Shown here one piece after another: positions 1-5,791 of a DNA stretch of 24,046 nucleotides; position 1 is the first letter of the stretch, and every line of letters starts with the position of its first letter. The position numbers were made by a program, and so were the translations under genes. The notes beneath the pieces are model-generated. The model ran no database searches and had not been told where the DNA came from. It saw nothing but the letters and a program-made list of their open reading frames with translations. Origin of the DNA: an uncultured Methylococcaceae bacterium (GTDB lineage: Bacteria; Pseudomonadota; Gammaproteobacteria; Methylococcales; Methylomonadaceae); contig CAJVYO010000002.1 of assembly GCA_913009515.1 (NCBI GenBank), positions 1 to 24,046 on the forward strand, read 5' to 3'.

Positions 1-1
1 C

Positions 2-523
2 AGTACTGGCCCTATTATTTGGGGACAACCTGGCACAAATGGCCAGCATGCTTTTTATCAGCTATTACATCAAGGGACTAAATTAATTCCATGTGATTTT
101 CTTGCCCCTGCACAAAGTCATTATGATTTACCTGAGCACCATGATATTTTACTGTCTAACTTTTTAGCCCAAACTGAAGCCTTAATGAAAGGTAAAACAG
201 CAGCAGAAGTCAAAGAAATGTTAGGTGCTGATGCATCGGAAAATGTAGTCGCCTCTAAGGTATTTTCAGGCAACCGCCCTACTAATTCATTCTTATTTAA
301 AAAATTAACGCCGAAGTTTTTAGGCTCTTTAATTGCCTTTTATGAACATAAGATTTTTGTACAAGGCAAAATATGGAATATCAATAGCTTCGACCAAATG
401 GGCGTTGAGTTGGGTAAAGTGCTCGCGATTGATATTTTAGGGCAATTAAGTGATAGCGATGATATTAGCTCACACGATTGTTCTACTAATGCATTAATTA
501 ATCATTACAAAGCCATTCGTTAA
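2..523 (+). CDS. pgi: Glucose-6-phosphate isomerase, C-terminal part (5' end outside window)
   Basis: Cytoplasmic enzyme interconverting glucose 6-phosphate and fructose 6-phosphate in glycolysis and gluconeogenesis. The reading frame is open from base 2 to the TAA at 521-523 and gives 173 visible residues, roughly the last third of a usual protein of about 550 residues. The frame begins STGPIIWGQPGTNGQHAFYQ, the conserved block carrying the catalytic histidine (NGQHAFYQ). Near residue 122 of the visible part is NSFDQMGVELGK, which matches the second GPI family signature (FDQxGVExxK). An internal ATG at 185 opens a shorter frame but is not the real start, because the conserved block lies upstream of it. 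No clear terminator follows; an inverted repeat sits just downstream at the mltF start. Confidence 0.96.
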   Translation, partial: STGPIIWGQPGTNGQHAFYQLLHQGTKLIPCDFLAPAQSHYDLPEHHDILLSNFLAQTEALMKGKTAAEVKEMLGADASENVVASKVFSGNRPTNSFLFKKLTPKFLGSLIAFYEHKIFVQGKIWNINSFDQMGVELGKVLAIDILGQLSDSDDISSHDCSTNALINHYKAIR

Positions 524-548
524 TTTTTATTAGCTTGATTAGCTCAGT

Positions 549-584
549 CGCACCTTTAAAATAAATGAATCGTATAAAGGTGCG
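549..584 (+). repeat. Perfect 10-bp inverted repeat covering the mltF ribosome binding site
   Basis: CGCACCTTTA (549-558) and TAAAGGTGCG (575-584) are exact reverse complements separated by 16 bases. No T-run follows, so this is a poor intrinsic terminator. The right arm contains AAAGGTG, the likely Shine-Dalgarno sequence for the ATG at 586, so a folded transcript would hide it. A role in limiting translation is inferred. Confidence 0.55.
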
Positions 585-585
585 T

Positions 586-2064
586 ATGAACTATGCACAT
601 TTTAAAAAAGCACTTAGCCAAAACTTAGCCATATTAACGCCTTATGGCTTAGTTTTATTTTTCGTTTTTTTGAGTGCTAGAGATATTATTAATTTTACAC
701 CGCAACCGCTTATTACTCCCCCGCCACCATTATCCATACCGACGCTTAACCAGCTAGAACGCATTAAAAAACGTGGTTATTTTGTGGTACTGTCACGAAA
801 AGACCAAACCACCTATTATAAAACCGCTGATGGATTTTCCGGTTTAGAATATGATTTAGTACAATTATTTGCAAAACATTTAGGCGTAGAAGCCTATTTT
901 ATTTTTCCTAATAAATTTTCTAGCCTATTACACAAAATTCAAGCCGGTGAAGCTGATTTTGCTGCCGCTGGTTTAACGATTACCCCAAAACGTCAACAAC
1001 ACCTCCGTTTTACCCCGCCCTATCAACAAATTACCGAACAAATCATTTATCGTTCAGGCACCCCACGTCCTAAAAAAATTAATGATTTATTAAATAAAAA
1101 ATCATTTGAAGTCACCCGTGACACTAGCCATATTGAAACCTTAAAAAATCTTCAAAAAAAATACCCACAACTACAGTGGACTGAAAATAAAAACTTAGAC
1201 ACCCATAATTTACTGCATTTACTCAATGAAAAATTAATTGATTATACGATTGCCGATTCTAATCAAATTAATTTATTAAAACGAGTTTATCCCAAGCTCA
1301 ATGTTGCCTTTAATATTAGCCCTGCACTACCCCTTGCATGGGCGTTTAAACAATCAACAGATGATAGCTTATATAATGCAGCCGTCAGTTTTTTTAACAC
1401 CCTTAAACAAGAAAAAACACTCGCACAACTTATTGAGCGTCATTATGCACATACCTATCATTTGAAATATGTGGGCTACACCACCTTTAGACGACACTTT
1501 ATTAAACGTTTGCCTAAATATCGAAAATTTTTTCAACAATATGCTAAAAAACGTAAGCTAAACTGGCAGCTTTTAGCCGCGCTCAGTTATCAAGAGTCAC
1601 ATTGGAACCCCAATGCGGTATCACCAACCGGTGTTAAAGGGCTGATGATGCTAACTAGAAGCACCGCCAAACAAATGGGCGTTAAAGATAGGCTATCGCC
1701 TCCTGATAGTATTCGCGGCGGGACTAATTATTTAAAAAAATGTTTTAAAAAAATTCCACGCCGCATCACCGAACCAGACCGCACCTGGTTTGCACTCGCC
1801 TCGTATAATATTGGTTTTGGGCATTTAGAAGACGCGCGTATTTTGACGCAACAACAAGGTGGTAATCCTGATAGATGGATAGATGTTAAAAAATATCTAC
1901 CGTTATTAGCGCAAGAAAAATGGCATACTCAAACCAAACGCGGTTATGCACGAGGCAGCGAAGCGATTAATTATGTTGCTAATATTCGCACTTATTTAGA
2001 CTTGCTGATTTGGTACGAAAATAATAAACATCCCCGCTTAAATAATAAATCACAACACATTTAA
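586..2064 (+). CDS. mltF: Membrane-bound lytic murein transglycosylase F-like protein
   Basis: Predicted periplasmic, membrane-anchored lytic transglycosylase that cleaves peptidoglycan glycan strands with formation of 1,6-anhydromuramic ends. The start at 586 (492 aa) is preferred over the in-frame ATG at 565 because AAAGGTG lies 3-9 bases before it, while 565 has no visible ribosome binding site. Residue numbers below use the longer form. One hydrophobic anchor lies near residues 20-38 (ending VLFFVFLSA). A periplasmic solute-binding (SBP_bac_3-like) domain spans about 60-295, with GLEYDLVQLFAKHLGV and GEADFAAAGLTITPKR. An SLT domain spans about 318-470, with catalytic Glu344 in YQESHWNPNAVSPTGVKGLM and the later motif ASYNIGFGHLEDAR. 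SBP followed by SLT is the MltF architecture. The solute-binding domain is a regulatory module in this family; its ligand here is not evident. It appears to be a stand-alone gene. Confidence 0.9.
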   Translation: MNYAHFKKALSQNLAILTPYGLVLFFVFLSARDIINFTPQPLITPPPPLSIPTLNQLERIKKRGYFVVLSRKDQTTYYKTADGFSGLEYDLVQLFAKHLGVEAYFIFPNKFSSLLHKIQAGEADFAAAGLTITPKRQQHLRFTPPYQQITEQIIYRSGTPRPKKINDLLNKKSFEVTRDTSHIETLKNLQKKYPQLQWTENKNLDTHNLLHLLNEKLIDYTIADSNQINLLKRVYPKLNVAFNISPALPLAWAFKQSTDDSLYNAAVSFFNTLKQEKTLAQLIERHYAHTYHLKYVGYTTFRRHFIKRLPKYRKFFQQYAKKRKLNWQLLAALSYQESHWNPNAVSPTGVKGLMMLTRSTAKQMGVKDRLSPPDSIRGGTNYLKKCFKKIPRRITEPDRTWFALASYNIGFGHLEDARILTQQQGGNPDRWIDVKKYLPLLAQEKWHTQTKRGYARGSEAINYVANIRTYLDLLIWYENNKHPRLNNKSQHI

Positions 2065-2123
2065 GCCCCCTCCCCGTTAATCCTTAATTTTTACACCAAA
2101 ATAGCACATCTTTAATTTTAAAT

Positions 2124-2138
2124 GCACCATAATAGTGC
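2124..2138 (+). promoter_or_regulatory. Predicted NtrC enhancer site upstream of glnK-amtB
   Basis: GCACC-ATAAT-AGTGC fits the NtrC consensus GCACY-N5-RGTGC in both half sites, with the correct 5-base spacer. It lies about 55 bases upstream of the -24 element of the sigma-54 promoter at 2193, a normal enhancer position. An ntrC gene is in the same window (13707-15134). I see only this one good site. Confidence 0.8.
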
Positions 2139-2192
2139 CTAGCAATTATTTACTTTTTAAAAATGATAGCAAAATCAATTTATTATACTTAA

Positions 2193-2208
2193 TGGCATAT
2201 TTGATGCT
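2193..2208 (+). promoter_or_regulatory. Sigma-54 (-24/-12) promoter of glnK-amtB
   Basis: TGGCATATTTGATGCT has the invariant GG and GC dinucleotides with exactly 10 bases between them, as in TGGCAC-N5-TTGCW. The -24 half is near consensus (TGGCA); the -12 half reads ATGCT. A transcript would start near 2219, leaving a leader of about 35 bases before the glnK ATG at 2256. Confidence 0.78.
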
Positions 2209-2255
2209 TCATCTTCACTCAAAGCACATAATATTTTTTGAGAGAGACAAACACA

Positions 2256-2594
2256 ATGAAATTGATTACAGCCGTGGTTAAACCGTTTAAATTAGATGAT
2301 GTTCGTGAAGCATTATCAGATATAGGCATTGCAGGGATTACCGTTACTGAAGTTAAAGGCTTTGGTCGTCAAAAAGGGCATACTGAATTATATCGTGGTG
2401 CAGAATATGTCGTTGATTTTTTACCTAAAGCAAAAATTGAAGCCGCTGTTTCTGATGAATTACTAGAACAAGCACTTGAAGTGATTACCACCGCTGCAAA
2501 TACAGGAAAAATTGGTGATGGCAAAATATTTGTTACTAATTTAGAGCAAGTGATTCGTATTCGTACCGGTGAAACAGGTAATGAAGCAATTTAA
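2256..2594 (+). CDS. glnK: Nitrogen regulatory protein P-II (GlnK)
   Basis: Small cytoplasmic trimeric P-II signal protein of 112 aa, the family's usual length. It reads the 2-oxoglutarate, ATP/ADP and glutamine state and controls AmtB and the NtrB kinase. The start at ATG 2256 gives the standard N-terminus MKLITAVVKPFKLDDVREAL. The frame extends to a TTG at 2238, but that would add six residues the family lacks, and GAGAGAG at 2240-2246 serves as ribosome binding site for 2256. The T-loop GHTELYRGAEY contains Tyr51, the uridylylation site. The C-terminal motif GDGKIFVTNLEQVIRIRTGE is typical of P-II. It lies 17 bases before amtB, which favours glnK over glnB. Transcription is predicted to depend on NtrC and sigma-54. 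Confidence 0.96.
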   Translation: MKLITAVVKPFKLDDVREALSDIGIAGITVTEVKGFGRQKGHTELYRGAEYVVDFLPKAKIEAAVSDELLEQALEVITTAANTGKIGDGKIFVTNLEQVIRIRTGETGNEAI

Positions 2595-2611
2595 ACGAGC
2601 AGGAGTTTAAG

Positions 2612-3862
2612 ATGGAACAATTAACAGAATTAAGTTATGCGTTAGACACATTTTACTTTCTAATTTGTGGTGCATTCGTCATGTGGATGGCAGCCGGTTT
2701 CGCTATGTTAGAAGCGGGCTTGGTAAGAGCTAAAAATACCACTGAAATTTTAACCAAAAATGTGGCCTTATATTCAATTGCCTGTGTTATGTATATGTTA
2801 TGTGGTTATAACATGATGTATCCAGCAGAAGCCGTCAACAGTATCTGGCCAGGTATCAGCTTTTTACTAGGTGAAGACAACACCACTGTAGATGTATTAG
2901 CCAGTAAGGGAGAAACCTATTACTCCACGATGGCAGATTTCTTTTTTCAAGTGGTATTTGTTGCCACTGCAATGTCGATTGTCTCTGGTGCGGTTGCTGA
3001 ACGCATGAAATTATGGGCATTCTTATCCTTTTCAGTGGTTATGACTGGTTTTATTTATCCCATTCAAGGCTACTGGAAATGGGGCGGCGGCTTTTTAGAT
3101 CAGCTAGGATTTTCTGATTTTGCAGGGTCAGGTGTAGTGCATTTATGTGGTGCAACCGCTGCCTTAGCAGGGGTTTTATTATTAGGTGCACGTAAAGGGA
3201 AATATGGTGCTAATGGCTCTATTCATCCTATTCCTGGCTGTAATATGCCCTTAGCAACCTTAGGTATGTTTATTTTATGGCTAGGTTGGTTCGGCTTTAA
3301 CGGTGGTTCTGAATTAAAAATTTCTAATGTTGAAGAAGCCAATGCGGTTGCACTTATCTTTGTGAATACTAATGCTGCTGCGGCAGCCGGTGTTATCTCC
3401 GCATTAGTCACCGCACATATCTTATTCGGTAAAGCTGATTTATCAATGGCGTTAAACGGAGCATTAGCCGGTTTAGTCGCGATTACCGCAGAGCCTTTAA
3501 CCCCTACGCCATTACTTGCTTCTATCATCGGAGCTATCGCAGGGATTATTGTGGTCTTCTCAGTGATTGGTTTTGATAAATTGAAAATTGATGATCCCGT
3601 AGGGGCTATTTCCGTACATGGGGTCGTCGGTATATGGGGCTTATTAGCGGTATGCTTTTCAAATCCTGATGCAACTTTAGTCGCTCAATTAACGGGTATT
3701 GCCAGTATTTTTATCTTTGTATTTAGTGCCAGTTTTCTAACATGGAAAGTGATTCAATCAATCATCGGTATTCGTGTTACGGAAGAAGAGGAATATCAAG
3801 GCGTTGATTATTCAGAATGTGGAATGGAAGCCTATCCAGAGTTTACTAATTCTGGAAAATAG
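2612..3862 (+). CDS. amtB: Ammonium transporter AmtB
   Basis: Inner-membrane ammonium channel/transporter of the Amt/Mep/Rh family, 416 aa. Its N-terminus goes directly into the first transmembrane helix (TFYFLICGAFVMWMAAGFAM) and lacks the long cleaved signal peptide of E. coli AmtB. About eleven hydrophobic segments follow. Family motifs include SGVVHLCGATAALAG with the first pore histidine and DPVGAISVHGVVGIWG with the second. The Shine-Dalgarno AGGAG at 2601-2605 is six bases before the ATG. It is co-transcribed with glnK, whose product blocks the channel by inserting its T-loop when nitrogen is plentiful. A strong terminator closes the two-gene operon. Confidence 0.97.
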   Translation: MEQLTELSYALDTFYFLICGAFVMWMAAGFAMLEAGLVRAKNTTEILTKNVALYSIACVMYMLCGYNMMYPAEAVNSIWPGISFLLGEDNTTVDVLASKGETYYSTMADFFFQVVFVATAMSIVSGAVAERMKLWAFLSFSVVMTGFIYPIQGYWKWGGGFLDQLGFSDFAGSGVVHLCGATAALAGVLLLGARKGKYGANGSIHPIPGCNMPLATLGMFILWLGWFGFNGGSELKISNVEEANAVALIFVNTNAAAAAGVISALVTAHILFGKADLSMALNGALAGLVAITAEPLTPTPLLASIIGAIAGIIVVFSVIGFDKLKIDDPVGAISVHGVVGIWGLLAVCFSNPDATLVAQLTGIASIFIFVFSASFLTWKVIQSIIGIRVTEEEEYQGVDYSECGMEAYPEFTNSGK

Positions 3863-3893
3863 TTTAAAAAGTTAGTCATGTTTTATCTCTAAT

Positions 3894-3922
3894 ACGGGCA
3901 GATGGTTTGCCCGTTTTTTTTT
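3894..3922 (+). terminator. Rho-independent terminator after amtB
   Basis: ACGGGCA (3894-3900) pairs perfectly with TGCCCGT (3908-3914) around a 7-base loop, and a run of nine T's ends at 3922. It lies 31 bases after the amtB stop. Confidence 0.93.
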
Positions 3923-3946
3923 GCTTGTTAAAAATTTAGCTATATT

Positions 3947-3955
3947 TGTTATAAT
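3947..3955 (+). promoter_or_regulatory. Extended -10 promoter upstream of the fecI-like gene
   Basis: TGTTATAAT combines a perfect -10 hexamer (3950-3955) with the upstream TG of an extended -10. No good -35 hexamer is seen 16-18 bases upstream. It is 133 bases before the sigma factor ATG and just after the amtB terminator, so it is a reasonable sigma-70 promoter for the gene. I found no convincing Fur box in the 226-base gap (3863-4088). Confidence 0.5.
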
Positions 3956-4088
3956 TGCAAAAATACGCTTAAAATTAGCTTTTTACAAGAAATTGATTTA
4001 TCTAAAAAGGGTTCCTGTTCCTCTCTTAAATCTAATTCATTCCTACCCTGAGAATATTGAAATACTTACAAATGTTTAACTCTAAACT

Positions 4089-4601
4089 ATGTCAAAATTC
4101 TCTCCGTCATTTGCAGCACAATTAATTGAACAACACCGCATTGAATTAAGCGGTTATTTAATAAAAAATAACCATGCACCTGATGTCGTCGCTGATATTT
4201 TACAAGATGCTTATATCCGTTTAGTTAATATTAAGTCTGATACTGACATTAAAAATCCACGTGCATTTCTTTATAAGATAGTAAGCAATCTAGCTATTGA
4301 TTATTATCGTCGAAATATTAGAACGGAAGCTAGAAAAGAAGATAGCGATGCGTTAAATAATGTTCCTGATGCAACCCCTTCATTAGAACGACAACTTTAT
4401 TCCCAAGAAAAACTTATTTTTTTACAACAAGTTATCAATGAGCTTCCCCCTAAATGTCAGCAAGTTTTTATTATGCATAAGTTTAAGCACTACCCTTATT
4501 CTAAAATAAAACAGGAATTAGGTATTAGTGAAAGCACTATCGTAAAACATATGGTTAAAGCAATGCGGCATTGCCGCGAACGTATGCAAACATTCAATTA
4601 A
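4089..4601 (+). CDS. FecI-type ECF RNA polymerase sigma factor
   Basis: Cytoplasmic ECF sigma factor of the iron-starvation (FecI/PvdS) group, 170 aa, normal length. The sigma-2 region spans about residues 10-80 (DVVADILQDAYIRLVNIK, then NPRAFLYKIVSNLAIDYYRR). The sigma-4 region spans about 110-165 (INELPPKCQQVFIMHKFKHY, then helix-turn-helix SKIKQELGISESTIVKHMVK). The ATG at 4089 has no strong ribosome binding site. It is followed by a FecR anti-sigma regulator and an STN-type TonB receptor, the classic cell-surface signalling trio. In this family the receptor binds its ligand, FecR relays the signal through the inner membrane, and the sigma factor then transcribes the receptor operon. The signal here is unknown. 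Shared elements before fecR and the receptor gene probably mark its promoters. Confidence 0.92.
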   Translation: MSKFSPSFAAQLIEQHRIELSGYLIKNNHAPDVVADILQDAYIRLVNIKSDTDIKNPRAFLYKIVSNLAIDYYRRNIRTEARKEDSDALNNVPDATPSLERQLYSQEKLIFLQQVINELPPKCQQVFIMHKFKHYPYSKIKQELGISESTIVKHMVKAMRHCRERMQTFN

Positions 4602-4653
4602 GGAACAGAAAACTGAGTTGTACTTTTAACAATATAAAAATATCAATTAGTTA

Positions 4654-4683
4654 TAGATACTTTTACTTATCAAAACGTCTTAT
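4654..4683 (+). promoter_or_regulatory. Candidate ECF-sigma promoter before fecR (copy 1)
   Basis: TAGATACTTTT (4654-4664), 11 bases, then CGTCTTAT (4676-4683). Both blocks recur identically at 5706-5736 upstream of the TonB receptor. The CGT-containing -10-like block resembles the CGT of PvdS-type iron-starvation promoters. It lies 32 bases before the fecR ATG. Assignment to the neighbouring sigma factor is inferred from this repetition and the position. Confidence 0.6.
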
Positions 4684-4715
4684 TATTAACAGTCTTTTAT
4701 AGTGAACAACAAGAT

Positions 4716-5687
4716 ATGAGTTTATTTAAAAAAAAAGATAGCGCAATAGATGAAGCGACTGCTTGGCAAGCTACGTTAAATTCAGACCTTGTCACTGTGC
4801 AACAACAGTATGATTTTGAACAATGGTTGTCCCATAGTGCAGAAAATCAACATGCATGGGTAGAAATAAGTTTATTTTGGGATGAGCTAGATAGCATTAA
4901 TACCAATGATATTTCTTTAGATTTCAATACCATCACACACAATAGCCCGTTTACTTTATCTACCCTGAAAACTAAATGGCGTTCTAAAACTATCTTGGCA
5001 ATAGCTGCCTCATTATTGTTAATGGTTACTTTTTTTCCGCAACTTCCCACTTTATTTGCTGATCATTACACTATTTCGGGTGGGCTAAAACAAATGACAC
5101 TGAGTGATGGTTCAAAGCTCATAATGAACAGCAATACCGCCCTATCAATTGATTACAACGATAAAAATAGAAAAATCACATTACATCACGGTGAAGCTTA
5201 TTTTGATGTTGCAAAAGATAAGCAGCGTCCCTTTTATGTGCAAACTGCCTACGGTAACGTGCGTGCTTTAGGCACTGAATTCGATATTAAAAGTCGAGGT
5301 GATACTGTAGCGGTTACTGTTTTTGAACATGCTGTTAAAATATCGCTAAATAATGGTGGGATAATGGAAAGCCTTCCAGAAGGCAAACAGCTCAGTTTTA
5401 ATAATCAAAAAATACTGTCATCTCATACAGTCAATTTATCTCGTACACAATCTTGGCGTCAACAACAAATTATCTTTCTCGACAAACCATTAGCTGAGGT
5501 ATTAGTTGAACTAAGCTACTATCGATCAGGCGTTATTATGATTACCGATAAAACGATTAACGCTTTAACTGTAACTGGTATATTTGATACCCAAGACACT
5601 AATATTGCGTTAAAAACCATCGAACAAAGTTTGCCAGTCAATATTACTAAAATCACTGAAAAACTGGTGCTCGTTTCCGCTAAATAA
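4716..5687 (+). CDS. FecR-family anti-sigma/sigma-regulator membrane protein
   Basis: Single-pass inner-membrane regulator that passes the receptor's signal to the FecI-type sigma factor; 323 aa, usual length. The N-terminal cytoplasmic part (about residues 1-90) has the FecR N-terminal (DUF4880-like) features DEATAWQATLNS and FEQWLSHSAENQHAWVE. One transmembrane helix lies near 92-113 (TILAIAASLLLMVTFFP). The periplasmic FecR domain spans about 118-215 (MTLSDGSKLIMNSNTALSID, then GEAYFDVAKDKQRPFYV and VRALGTEFDI). The C-terminal, STN-like domain spans about 250-323 (DKPLAEVLVELSYYRSG). It lies 114 bases after the sigma gene and has its own candidate ECF promoter, so the pair may be autoregulated. 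Confidence 0.92.
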   Translation: MSLFKKKDSAIDEATAWQATLNSDLVTVQQQYDFEQWLSHSAENQHAWVEISLFWDELDSINTNDISLDFNTITHNSPFTLSTLKTKWRSKTILAIAASLLLMVTFFPQLPTLFADHYTISGGLKQMTLSDGSKLIMNSNTALSIDYNDKNRKITLHHGEAYFDVAKDKQRPFYVQTAYGNVRALGTEFDIKSRGDTVAVTVFEHAVKISLNNGGIMESLPEGKQLSFNNQKILSSHTVNLSRTQSWRQQQIIFLDKPLAEVLVELSYYRSGVIMITDKTINALTVTGIFDTQDTNIALKTIEQSLPVNITKITEKLVLVSAK

Positions 5688-5705
5688 AAAAAATAATTAT
5701 TTAAG

Positions 5706-5736
5706 TAGATACTTTTGTTTAGTTCAGTCGTCTTAT
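5706..5736 (+). promoter_or_regulatory. Candidate ECF-sigma promoter before the TonB receptor operon (copy 2)
   Basis: TAGATACTTTT (5706-5716), 12 bases, then CGTCTTAT (5729-5736). The blocks are identical to copy 1 at 4654-4683, with a spacer one base longer. It lies 55 bases before the receptor ATG, where the target promoter of a FecI-type factor is expected. Confidence 0.65.
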
Positions 5737-5791
5737 CTATAAGCTGACAAAATTAACTAAACAACTGGACGATAAAATATATGGAAATTGA

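Noticed and set aside
2238..2255. TTG start of glnK adding six residues
   Set aside because: P-II proteins begin MKLI or MKxI as at ATG 2256, and the extra segment overlaps the ribosome binding site.
3923..4088. Fur box controlling the fecI-like gene
   Set aside because: I looked for the GATAATGATAATCATTATC pattern and found only scattered A+T-rich hexamers. Absence by eye does not rule out a degenerate site.
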